From a virus, in the IMG/VR virus record IMGVR_UViG_3300028897_000412, positions 1 to 36,220 of that record: 36,220 nucleotides of DNA; one strand, given 5' to 3'. The notes beneath the pieces are model-generated. The model made no database searches, had not been told where the DNA came from, and saw only the letters and a program-made list of their open reading frames with translations. Made by a program: the position numbers and the translations under genes. Positions 1 through 8,409 of the stretch are shown here, piece after piece (positions within the stretch are counted from its first letter, which is position 1; each line of letters starts with the position of its first letter).

Positions 1-3000
1 ACACGTCTGCTGGCTTCTAGTTCCTCGCCCCAAACCTTTACATCGTCAATATAGTGTTCTGCCGTAGCCGACCAAGCGCTTCTGAATCGTATCCCGTCTA
101 CCGTGCTGGCGCTGTAATAAAAACCATAGGGGCCATACTTTGTGCCGTTAACCCATACATGAAATTCATTTACGTTGCAATCGACGCGGTAAACCAACTC
201 GTACCATGTGTCGGCGGAAATGTCGCAAATCTTAATAAAGGTCTTACCGTTGTCATACTGAAATTCTGTTTTTGTCATTTGCGTGCGAACAGTTTCGCTG
301 GTGCTGCTATATACAGAAGGGCAACCGGCATAAAAACCAGCACTCTGTCCACTACCAACCTTGACACGACATTTGATCCAAGCAATCTCTGAAGCGGCAA
401 ATCTGGCGGTCATATTAAGACCGGCATCGCCAACACTGTCTACGGTTTTTACGCACTTACCAATACTGCCATAGCCGTCCTCAAAGGTGGTTGTCGCTGT
501 GTCGGTAATATCGGTCCACTTGTCAGAGAGTTGGCTCGATGCAGTATAGTGCTCAAACGAGTCAGAAAAGAGCAGTTCGCCCTTTTCTTCGACGATAGTG
601 CCAAACGGCGTTACGTCAGCATTATCCTCCGGCTTCCCCGTGCCCGTGACAGATGCCCAAATCGCCGTATCACCTAGGCTTGCGCCATCAGTAAGTTGAT
701 TGGTGTTGTCGTAGGCATTGCCAACCAACTCCCAACCGCTGCCGCTATGGCGATAGAGAAGATAATCGTCGGTGTCATACCAAATATCACCTTCTTGTCC
801 AGACGGCTGGCCGGTTTGTCGATAGATAATGTTTTTTGTGGCATTGTCCGCTGGCTTACCTGTTCCGGTAATCTTGCTCCACGTTGCCACGTCATACGGC
901 ATTTCTACCCACGATGCGCCACTCCACCTATAAGGCTTGTAGTTGTCGTCTGAATCAAACCACAAGTCTCCAGTTGCTTCGGCGGTCGGGGCGGATGCCT
1001 GAATGAAGGTTATTATTTTGCCGTCGGCTGTCGCTTGCGCATCTGCGGCATCGCTCAGTGCTTGCGCTATGTCTTCATCCTGAATCTCTATCCACGATGC
1101 CCCGTTGTAGCGATAGATCAAATTGTCATCGGAATCGATCCAGTAATCTCCGGTTGACATACCGGAGCCGGGCGCAGTGGCCTGGTAATAAATTATGCAT
1201 AAATTGGTCGGGATATTTGTCAGATTCGTATCCCAATCCGCGCCGACTGTGGCATTGTCCGCTGGTTTACCTGTGCCGGTGACGCTATTCCAAACTGCCG
1301 TATCGCCTAGGCTCGCCCCGTCAGTAAGTTGGTTTGTGTTGTCATAAGAATTTCCGACCAACTCCCAACCGCTGCCGCTATGGCGATAGAGAAGATAATC
1401 GTCGGTGTCATACCATAGGTCGCCTTCCTGTCCGGACGGCGTTCCGGTTTGTCGATAAATAATGTTTTTTGTGGCATTATCATCGGGCTTGCCAGTACCT
1501 GTTACATCTGTCTGCCAATCGGCGGTGTCTTGCGTTGCCAAATCACCAGCATCAGTTAGGCTTGCGATCCCCGAACCGCCGGTGATAGTAATATTGCCTT
1601 TAACGGTCAGAGAGCTGCCGTTCCAGCTTACATAATTATTCGCATCACCCTTGAACGTGAAGTTGCCGGAATTATCTATATAGACGTCCCATGCTGACCC
1701 GCTGTAGTAGCCAAGGTAGTCGGCCCCTAGGTACAACCCGGCTCCCGCCGGTGTGCCGACATTTGATCCCGGCAAAACTTTAGTTATTAACGCGCTGTTC
1801 GCATCAAACCCGACCTCTGCCCGATCAACCTGCGTGTCTATGGTCGACAGGCTGTTTGTAAATTGATCCTCTGTTACGTCTGCGTTGTCTGCCGGTTTGC
1901 CCGTGCCAACAATTTTTGACCACGTTGCCACATCGTAAGGCACTTCAACCCATCCCGAACCGCTCCACCTATAAGGCTTATAGTTGTCGTCGGAATCAAA
2001 CCACAAGTCTCCAGTTGCTTCGGCGGTCGGGGCGGATGCCTGAATGAAGGTTACCACCTTACCGTCGGCTGTCGCTTGCGCATCTGCGGCATCGCTCAGT
2101 GCTTGCGCTATGTCTTCATCCTGAATCTCTATCCACGATGCCCCGTTGTAGCGATAAATCAAATTATCGTCAGAATCGATCCAGTAATCTCCGGTTGACA
2201 TGCCTGAGCCGGGCGCAGTGGCCTGGTAATAGATTATGCAGAGGTTAGTCGGAATGTTTGTTAGATTCGTATCCCAATCTGCACCGACCGTGGCGTTGTC
2301 CGCCGGTTTACCTGTGCCGGTAACATCGCTAGACCAATCGGCGGTGTCTTTGGTCGCCAAGTCTCCCGCATCAGTTAAGGTCGCAATCCCCGAACCACCG
2401 GTGATCGTGATACTTCCGGTCATCGTAATGTTCCCGGAAGCATCCCAGTTCAATTTGCCATCACCGGCCAGCCAGCCAGAGCCATCTATTGCTAGGCGTA
2501 TTCTTTCTTGTGAGTTGCCGTAAAGGCGTACTCCGTTGGACCCGTCGATTGTTATGTAATCGCCGTTAGAAGTTAGACCCAGCGTAAGCACACCGCCCGT
2601 TAAATCGGCATAAACATTGGAGCCGTCCTTTATCTGAATGGCTGTGTTGCTAATAGATACATGCTCGTTTGTTGTGTATCCGAGCGTCCACGTGCCAGAG
2701 GAAAGCTGCGCCCTAACAACGTCGCTACTGTCTAAAAACCTAATGCCGTTCGATGCGTCAATGGTGAGATAGTCGCCACCAGAGTATTTCCCCAGGCCGA
2801 TTCCGTATGTATTCGTACCGTAACCATAAAGCCCGTTCAGGTTGCCAATGGCCCAGTATTCAGTCCAATCATTATACGTCCCGCTGTTTCTTACGTTGCC
2901 CACAATGGCAGGCCCGGTGCCAGAATCCACGCCACTCACAGAGTAAATATCAATAAAGCCATCGCCAGTTGTTCCGGTATTAAAAACAGCATCCCCGGCG

Positions 3001-6000
3001 TACCATTGATTTGCTCCCGTGCCGTCGAGGTTTCGGGTAACCGTATATTGATAGCCGCCACCACCTTCTCCGAGGCTTGCGGTAACCGCCATAAATTCAA
3101 CCTTACCGCCAGCTTCCATGTATATTCTGTCATTAACCGCTAACACACCATTATGTTTGACAGTAATAGTACTTGGGCCCGCTTCCGCAGCTAAGTCAGC
3201 AATAAGAGTAGTTGTTGGCCCGACAAGAATCCTGCCGCCTATTGTCGCCAGGGTTTCCTGGGCGACAAGTGTTTCTACCCATAGCTCGGCGGCATGCAGT
3301 GTAAGGTATTTCTTGCTCAACGAGCCAATGTTGAGATCGTAATTCGTGTTCGGTAAAATATCATTTCCGGTTGGATCGAAAACAACATCGCCCGTCGGAG
3401 CAACGGTTAGGTTGCCATTGGAGTTAACCGTAAAAGACGCATAGTTTGAAGCGTTATATTCAAGTCGTAATTGCTCTGTCGTCTTACGCACTTGAAGCAT
3501 CGCATTGCTGGGCGAAACATCAAGACCCAAAGCACCTTTAAGTTGTGACTTGGCATTATGCAAAGAATAGATGGCCCATTCGTTCGTTACTGAAGCACTA
3601 CCACTCTTGTTGGCAATATAGATACTGTAAGCGCTGGTGACCGTGCCACCGTCCGCGTCTAGCGAGGGGATTACCTCTAAACCCTTTGCGTTTGCCAAGG
3701 TGCCCTCGTGGCTGCTCGTGCTCCCATACCCTACGCAGATACCGGTTGCCTCTTGTGCATACGCACTTGCTCCCGCTTCGGCTCTAGCATAACCAAAAAC
3801 ACCCCTAGTTATACCAGCATAGGTTTGACTAGCCGCGACGGTTGTTAGGGCATCAAATTGAAGGCTGTTTATCGTTTGTGTGTTTGTGGAAGTGATACTT
3901 ATGTCCACATCGGCTTCAAGTGCAGCCATGGCAGAAGATGGATTGGTTCTATCTATATCGGTAAAAAGCAGATCGTCTATCGAAATCTTGCTGCCATCCC
4001 AGGCTATCTCCGCGTTTCCGCCCGTAGTCCTGCCGAGGATTAGCTTGACAGTTACGTCGTCCAGGTCTGAATTGACCGTAAAAGTGTCGGCAATGGTAGA
4101 GCTTATGTTGAGATTTTTGTTAAACGAGATGGCGCTGCCATCCCAGGCCATCTCCGCGTTTCCGCCCGTAGTCCTGCCGAGAATTAGCTTAACAGTCACG
4201 TCGTCCAGGTCTGAATTGATAGTAAGGGTATTGGCAACGGTTTCATCTATGTCGGCAACACCGATAAAATGCCCGGTAATTGTTAGGTCGGAACCGTCCC
4301 ACTTTAAATGATCGCCTGACGGGTTGCCAAAATGCACCTTGTAAGCACTGGAATGTTGGCCCATCCAGATACCCGTTCCGGTCATATAGTCTGTGGCGCT
4401 TCCCATCCGTATTGCCGGAGCCGACGAATCAAGGTAAATGGTATCCGAGTAAAAATGATCCAGACCAATCGTCCAGCCACCAATCTGCATTGACGCCGTG
4501 ACGCTAACAGAGTCATCGGCTGACGTCGGAAACTCTTCCTTTATTCCATTGTTATTAACTGCAACCAGCCTTACATAAACCGTGTCGCCGGAAATGTACT
4601 TCTGACCCATGCCAACAATACGAAAGCCTGTACCGTCGGGATCGTTCCCATAATATTCGTAAGTTGAGTCATCGGTAGAAATCCATACTTCCGCATGCGA
4701 CCAAAACGGATTGTCAGTATAGTCAAACGTGAGATTAAGATACGGCTCGTAGGCAGAGCTGCCAGTGTCGGATACCTGGCTAAGACTGATGTTTGTCGGG
4801 TGATCCAGTTCGGTCCACGGGTTCGGCAAATTCACAGCCTCATTGGCCTGGACTTCTGCCAATCGGTCGTGATAAATCGTACCGATGTACTCTTCTAGCT
4901 CAAATTTTATCCGCCCGTATTGATCGTGTGCTATGCGCTTTACAATAAAACTTTTGTTGCTAAATCCGGGCAATTCATGGGTTACTCGTACCCTATCGTA
5001 AAGTTCTATAGCAGCCGCGCTGGAAAAGGCAGTAAAACTACACTTGTAGGTTGTGTATTTTGCCTTGTCAAACTCATACTGCAAGCGCCGCTTAGCTATC
5101 TCGTGGTCGGTAATGTAAAACGCGTTGACTTCCTTTAATATCTCACCGTGTGTTTCTATGCCAAGCTGGTCTGTAAGGCCAATCTCTGCTTTTTTGTAGG
5201 AATTATCCGGATCGCGATAGCTCACCCGCACCTTGTTAGGTCTTTCCAGAAATCCCCAGTTAAAAGTGCCATGGACTATATTGCTAACCGTGAAATCAAA
5301 AACGTAAGATTTTGAATACTCCCAAACGGGTTTGGTTTTGCCTTGGCTCTGAACGGTGCGTCCGCGAAAGGCAGACCAGATAGTCTTTTTGGTATCGGTT
5401 ATGTCTTGCAGTGTTCGCCAGTGGTAGTCAAACTGAAATCGTTTCGATGTGCCACCGGTGGGCACTTGGTCTGAGTATTTCTTTAGCTCTTTGAACCAAT
5501 GCCTACTTAGCTCGGTAGAGTAATCATACCCTTCAATGTCAATACAGAAATCCCACATGATCGTACCTGGGTTTCTGCTAAAAATTCGATAGTCGTCGTC
5601 GGTGGCGTCAAGGCCCAAATCAACGCAGCCCGCTGTGCCAGTAAAGGCTTCGCTTGTACCACTACTGTACGATGAAAAGGCGTAAGCATATTGAAAGTTT
5701 TGCGCCTCTGTCAGGTTGATAGACTTGCTGTCCACTAGAGTCGCCCGGTCAACATCGCTGTAAATATAGACAGTCAGCGTGTCCGGTGTACCGCTTTCGT
5801 CGCGCACTATCGTCAGGTAATAAGTTGTATCGAGACTCAAGCCGGTTTTAGTATTTGTTGTCAGGCTCCCATTATTGCACTCTTGCACCCCTAGCGTAAA
5901 AGTAGTTGATGCAGCCTGAGCATAAACGCCCAGGTAATCTCCGCTGGCGACGTCGATGTTTTGAAAGTCGTTGGTGGAGTTTGCCAGCCCCCAACAATAA

Positions 6001-6749
6001 ATCCGGCTATTGCTCGCGCTGGCAGAATCAACGTAAATTTCGGTGTAATGTGTAAAGTTGCCAGAGAAAAATCCTGCCCCCCTGTCATAGCAGACATAAG
6101 ACGTTTCGTTTCTGGTAACCCCGTCTATTTCAATTTCCGAATCGGTAGCACTGTAGTTGGTTTCGTTTTGTTTGGTGTAGAGCGAATAATCTTCCGCAAG
6201 ATAGCAGCATTTCTTCGCCTTGATTAGCACTTCAAAGTTAGGCTTAATGCCGGGGTTGTAGTTTTTCTTTTTAAAAGCGGCCAGCGTGTAGGCTTGCCCA
6301 CGATATGCACACTCTTTGTCGGAGAAGAAACTGTCACCGGCTGGGTTCTGGCTTTTTGTGCCGTAGAAGTGTGTTTTACTTTTCTTGCTCGTACCTATAT
6401 CGGTCCAGGCTGTGTCGTTAACATAGGTATTTTCGTATGATTGTATCGGACCAAGACAATGCGAAAAGATATACTTCTGCCACGTAGAGTCGGTTTGTTC
6501 GCTGACCCGAACAATATTGCTTCCAATCCTTACTTGTCCGTAGGCCAGGGGTACTGGCAAGCCCTCTTGTACTGTGGTAACTTCACGATCCCGCACGTCT
6601 TCGCCTGAAGGAATGTCGGGCATTTCAGGCATAAACCAATCAGATACGGCATCCCAAATTGGGTCGAGCACAATATCGTGGAGCGCCATAACGGGATGCG
6701 CCACCGCTTTAAACACATCTCCAACGCTTTTGAATACACCACCAAACAT
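1..6749 (-). CDS. Central tail hub / tail fibre protein (gpJ-like), C-terminus outside window, more than 2249 aa
   Basis: The ATG at 6749 has AGGA 5 bases upstream and follows the GNAT-like stop by two bases. The frame is open to base 1; phase was checked at about 5040, 3900, 3120, 1020 and 60. The N-terminus has a short hydrophobic helix region and GLPVPLAYGQVRIGSNIV, the gpJ-type hub start. Around residues 210-330 is a concanavalin-like insertion (EIYVDSASASNS, YLGVYAQA). Hub-like RNPGTIMWDF, ELYDRVRVTHE and LEEYIGTIYHDR follow, then an FN3-like unit near 4550-4850. The rest is fibre: repeated NSDLDDVTVKLILGRTTGG units, ITITGGSGIA and GDLWYDTDDYLLYRHSGSGW modules, and near base 1 a laminin-G-like HYIDDVKVW strand. 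It binds the receptor at the tail tip. Confidence 0.88.
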   Translation of the reverse strand, partial: MFGGVFKSVGDVFKAVAHPVMALHDIVLDPIWDAVSDWFMPEMPDIPSGEDVRDREVTTVQEGLPVPLAYGQVRIGSNIVRVSEQTDSTWQKYIFSHCLGPIQSYENTYVNDTAWTDIGTSKKSKTHFYGTKSQNPAGDSFFSDKECAYRGQAYTLAAFKKKNYNPGIKPNFEVLIKAKKCCYLAEDYSLYTKQNETNYSATDSEIEIDGVTRNETSYVCYDRGAGFFSGNFTHYTEIYVDSASASNSRIYCWGLANSTNDFQNIDVASGDYLGVYAQAASTTFTLGVQECNNGSLTTNTKTGLSLDTTYYLTIVRDESGTPDTLTVYIYSDVDRATLVDSKSINLTEAQNFQYAYAFSSYSSGTSEAFTGTAGCVDLGLDATDDDYRIFSRNPGTIMWDFCIDIEGYDYSTELSRHWFKELKKYSDQVPTGGTSKRFQFDYHWRTLQDITDTKKTIWSAFRGRTVQSQGKTKPVWEYSKSYVFDFTVSNIVHGTFNWGFLERPNKVRVSYRDPDNSYKKAEIGLTDQLGIETHGEILKEVNAFYITDHEIAKRRLQYEFDKAKYTTYKCSFTAFSSAAAIELYDRVRVTHELPGFSNKSFIVKRIAHDQYGRIKFELEEYIGTIYHDRLAEVQANEAVNLPNPWTELDHPTNISLSQVSDTGSSAYEPYLNLTFDYTDNPFWSHAEVWISTDDSTYEYYGNDPDGTGFRIVGMGQKYISGDTVYVRLVAVNNNGIKEEFPTSADDSVSVTASMQIGGWTIGLDHFYSDTIYLDSSAPAIRMGSATDYMTGTGIWMGQHSSAYKVHFGNPSGDHLKWDGSDLTITGHFIGVADIDETVANTLTINSDLDDVTVKLILGRTTGGNAEMAWDGSAISFNKNLNISSTIADTFTVNSDLDDVTVKLILGRTTGGNAEIAWDGSKISIDDLLFTDIDRTNPSSAMAALEADVDISITSTNTQTINSLQFDALTTVAASQTYAGITRGVFGYARAEAGASAYAQEATGICVGYGSTSSHEGTLANAKGLEVIPSLDADGGTVTSAYSIYIANKSGSASVTNEWAIYSLHNAKSQLKGALGLDVSPSNAMLQVRKTTEQLRLEYNASNYASFTVNSNGNLTVAPTGDVVFDPTGNDILPNTNYDLNIGSLSKKYLTLHAAELWVETLVAQETLATIGGRILVGPTTTLIADLAAEAGPSTITVKHNGVLAVNDRIYMEAGGKVEFMAVTASLGEGGGGYQYTVTRNLDGTGANQWYAGDAVFNTGTTGDGFIDIYSVSGVDSGTGPAIVGNVRNSGTYNDWTEYWAIGNLNGLYGYGTNTYGIGLGKYSGGDYLTIDASNGIRFLDSSDVVRAQLSSGTWTLGYTTNEHVSISNTAIQIKDGSNVYADLTGGVLTLGLTSNGDYITIDGSNGVRLYGNSQERIRLAIDGSGWLAGDGKLNWDASGNITMTGSITITGGSGIATLTDAGDLATKDTADWSSDVTGTGKPADNATVGADWDTNLTNIPTNLCIIYYQATAPGSGMSTGDYWIDSDDNLIYRYNGASWIEIQDEDIAQALSDAADAQATADGKVVTFIQASAPTAEATGDLWFDSDDNYKPYRWSGSGWVEVPYDVATWSKIVGTGKPADNADVTEDQFTNSLSTIDTQVDRAEVGFDANSALITKVLPGSNVGTPAGAGLYLGADYLGYYSGSAWDVYIDNSGNFTFKGDANNYVSWNGSSLTVKGNITITGGSGIASLTDAGDLATQDTADWQTDVTGTGKPDDNATKNIIYRQTGTPSGQEGDLWYDTDDYLLYRHSGSGWELVGNSYDNTNQLTDGASLGDTAVWNSVTGTGKPADNATVGADWDTNLTNIPTNLCIIYYQATAPGSGMSTGDYWIDSDDNLIYRYNGASWIEIQDEDIAQALSDAADAQATADGKIITFIQASAPTAEATGDLWFDSDDNYKPYRWSGASWVEMPYDVATWSKITGTGKPADNATKNIIYRQTGQPSGQEGDIWYDTDDYLLYRHSGSGWELVGNAYDNTNQLTDGASLGDTAIWASVTGTGKPEDNADVTPFGTIVEEKGELLFSDSFEHYTASSQLSDKWTDITDTATTTFEDGYGSIGKCVKTVDSVGDAGLNMTARFAASEIAWIKCRVKVGSGQSAGFYAGCPSVYSSTSETVRTQMTKTEFQYDNGKTFIKICDISADTWYELVYRVDCNVNEFHVWVNGTKYGPYGFYYSASTVDGIRFRSAWSATAEHYIDDVKVWGEELEASRR
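641..1503 (-). repeat. Fibre module duplication, offset 633 bp
   Basis: The stretch at about 641-870 recurs at about 1274-1503, in frame (211 codons apart). It encodes the TDGASLGD plus HSGSGWELVGN and QEGDLWYDTDDYLLYR module. Copies differ mainly at third positions. Confidence 0.85.
880..2329 (-). repeat. Fibre module duplication, offset 1041 bp
   Basis: About 409 bases at 880-1288 recur at 1921-2329 (347 codons apart), including the block cacaagtctccagttgcttc at 961 and 2002. The module encodes ATGDLWFDSDDNYKPYRWSG, the DIAQALSDAADAQATADGK helix and the STGDYWIDSDDNLIYRYNG unit. Smaller copies of ITGGSGIA-LTDAGDLAT lie near 1518-1610 and 2340-2432. Confidence 0.85.
3991..4222 (-). repeat. 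144-bp tandem duplication in the fibre gene
   Basis: The plus-strand block ctgccatcccaggc at 3991 recurs at 4135 with about 90 near-identical bases following. It encodes two successive copies of the DLDDVTVKLILGRTTGGNAE unit, 48 codons apart. Confidence 0.85.
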
Positions 6750-6751
6750 AA

Positions 6752-7168
6752 TTATCCTATCCTATGTTCCCACAACTCACCGGTCTTGCAGAAATCCGAC
6801 CGCCTTAGTAGCTCAGAGAATCCCGCATCAACCGGGGTTCTACACATTATCTTTGCAGCCCTACAGCTCTTTGCCCATCTGGCTAGGTGTCGAAGAAGGC
6901 TTTTTACTGTTTCGTCACCGCCGGTTATGTAAATCAAATCGACACTATCGGAAAGGGGCGGAAAAACAGCATCCATTGCGACTGCATATCCCGCAATTCT
7001 GAAGCCTTCCTTGTACTGTATGTATAAACACAGCTTCGGTGATTTAACTGCGTCAACGAGCCATTGAATCCACTCGCCACGTTCGCACGGAAAACACTCT
7101 TCGGCATTGTCCTTGAATTTGATTAACTTTGCCACTTCGTAAGGATCGTCTACCTTCTTGATTTCCAT
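6752..7168 (-). CDS. GNAT-like protein in the tail-tip gene cluster
   Basis: 138 residues, with GGGGAG filling the 8-base gap before the ATG. The pattern LYIQYKEGFRIAGYAVAMD, SVDLIYITGG, then helix TVKSLLRHLARWAKS and strands KIMCRTPVDAGFSELLRRSD FCKTGELWEHRI looks like the second half of a GNAT acetyltransferase (beta 4 to beta 7). The acyl-CoA loop (Q/R-x-x-G-x-G/A) is not clear, so it may be catalytically inactive. In most siphoviruses a NlpC/P60-type peptidase occupies this position, between the gpL and gpJ homologues; here there is none. The fold is a judgement from pattern only. Confidence 0.55.
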   Translation of the reverse strand: MEIKKVDDPYEVAKLIKFKDNAEECFPCERGEWIQWLVDAVKSPKLCLYIQYKEGFRIAGYAVAMDAVFPPLSDSVDLIYITGGDETVKSLLRHLARWAKSCRAAKIMCRTPVDAGFSELLRRSDFCKTGELWEHRIG

Positions 7169-7176
7169 AGCTCCCC

Positions 7177-8052
7177 CTATTCAACCGCAACCGCTTCAGC
7201 TTCGGGATCGGTCGAAATATGAATATGCCCGCCAAAATTATTCTGATTATTTGAACTGGGGCCGTATGCCGATCCAGCCCCGCAAGCAGCCCACGTTTTC
7301 GGACACCCCTTCCAAACCGTATAGGAATCACCGCTACCTACGGCTACAGGTAGCTCCACGTCAAAAGTGATTGTGTCGGTAGACGCATTAAAATCCCGTA
7401 CTATCCGTCTATACGTGTAGCCATCTATCGTTATCTCTATAGCACCGTAATTCCAATAATCAGCGGCCTGCGTCAGTGCATTATCCGTTAGGGTTGTTAT
7501 ACTTCCAGAATCAGCCGTTCCGCTAGCTTTCAATGAGGTCAGATCGGCGTAACCATTATAGTTACACTGTGCATCGCCAAACGTGTGGCCGCAATTTCTG
7601 CCATAGATTAGTTTTTGCGTCGAGCGCCGTATGCCCTTTTGGGCTATGGCTGTTATCTTCATCCAGTTGCGGTCGGTCCCGCTCGGTTGTTCCATTAACC
7701 CGCGAAACATCTCTATGTAATTCTGAGAATTGGCCAGCGCATCGCGAAATACTCGCCACCATTCTATGACCTTGTTCTGAAACTCTTCTGCATGAGCATA
7801 CGAAGCCATACTCCGATCGGTATTGTCGAATTTAAAAGTTACCCGCTCTATGGTTCCTTGTGCCGATTGATCCAGACCGGAAACGGTGATCGCTTTTGCC
7901 GTGTAAGTATTGCCACCGGAACTTGGAAACACCACATTCGTTTTCGATGCGGCAAAACGTACCGTACTTGACAGGTGCAAAATAAACAGATTGACGGGTT
8001 GCTTTTTTTGTGCGGCAAGTTGTGTGTCTACCGCAGACGGAAAGTTTTTCAT
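7177..8052 (-). CDS. Tail tip hub protein, gpL / DUF2163-like with four-Cys C-terminal site
   Basis: 291 residues. The N-terminal half (VNLFILHLSS, YTAKAITVSGLDQS, IERVTFKFDNTDRSM) is the beta-rich ring domain of gpL/BR0599-type tail tip proteins. The C-terminal half has GRNCGHTFGDAQCNY and GCPKTWAACG followed by NNQNNFGGH, the four-Cys pattern which in lambda gpL binds an iron-sulfur cluster. It forms the ring between the distal tail protein and the central hub. The start is three bases after the upstream stop. Confidence 0.85.
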   Translation of the reverse strand: MKNFPSAVDTQLAAQKKQPVNLFILHLSSTVRFAASKTNVVFPSSGGNTYTAKAITVSGLDQSAQGTIERVTFKFDNTDRSMASYAHAEEFQNKVIEWWRVFRDALANSQNYIEMFRGLMEQPSGTDRNWMKITAIAQKGIRRSTQKLIYGRNCGHTFGDAQCNYNGYADLTSLKASGTADSGSITTLTDNALTQAADYWNYGAIEITIDGYTYRRIVRDFNASTDTITFDVELPVAVGSGDSYTVWKGCPKTWAACGAGSAYGPSSNNQNNFGGHIHISTDPEAEAVAVE

Positions 8053-8055
8053 CTT

Positions 8056-8409
8056 TTACACGTCTTTCTCAAACAAGATTTCGACGTTCCAGCGTGCCAT
8101 CCTCGCCGGAGCTATACTCAAACTCTTTTCCACCCAACGCCCCGTAAGGTTTGACCCGCTTTCTATATAGGACGGCACCGACGTCCAGGTGAAGTTGTCA
8201 TAGCCCCCATAGCACGAGCTGTAGTGATCCAAAATGCTGTTCATAACCGTTGTGCTTATGGCATTAAACACGAGCCGGTAGCGAACCGTGGGAGTATTAC
8301 TTAGTTTGTAATACTCCTTTTTCATATCCTCGGCCTGGGTTTCGATAATATTGTGATCGCGGAGGTCGTGCTCGACAACCGTCGGCGTAACAGTAAAATT
8401 AGCTGCCAT
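8056..8409 (-). CDS. Minor tail protein, probable distal tail component
   Basis: 117 residues, first gene after the tape measure, joined by TAATG with GAGG 8 bases upstream. The sequence is beta-rich with one long helix (VRYRLVFNAISTTVMNSILDHY), then DNFTWTSVPSYI and ending LSIAPARMARWNVEILFE. In position it corresponds to lambda gpM or a short Dit, which starts the tail tip under the tube. The match to a named family is weak; the role rests mainly on gene order. Confidence 0.65.
   Translation of the reverse strand: MAANFTVTPTVVEHDLRDHNIIETQAEDMKKEYYKLSNTPTVRYRLVFNAISTTVMNSILDHYSSCYGGYDNFTWTSVPSYIESGSNLTGRWVEKSLSIAPARMARWNVEILFEKDV

Noticed and set aside
3880-4311. Plus-strand open frames over the fibre, tape measure and repeat-protein genes (for example 3880-4311, 11209-11718, 12656-13291)
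   Set aside because: They lie antisense to continuous, family-matching minus-strand genes, lack SD sites and show low-complexity or basic shadow composition.
1-6749. Diversity-generating retroelement acting on the fibre
   Set aside because: No reverse transcriptase gene and no template/variable repeat pair with adenine-biased changes was found; repeats here differ at third positions of any base.
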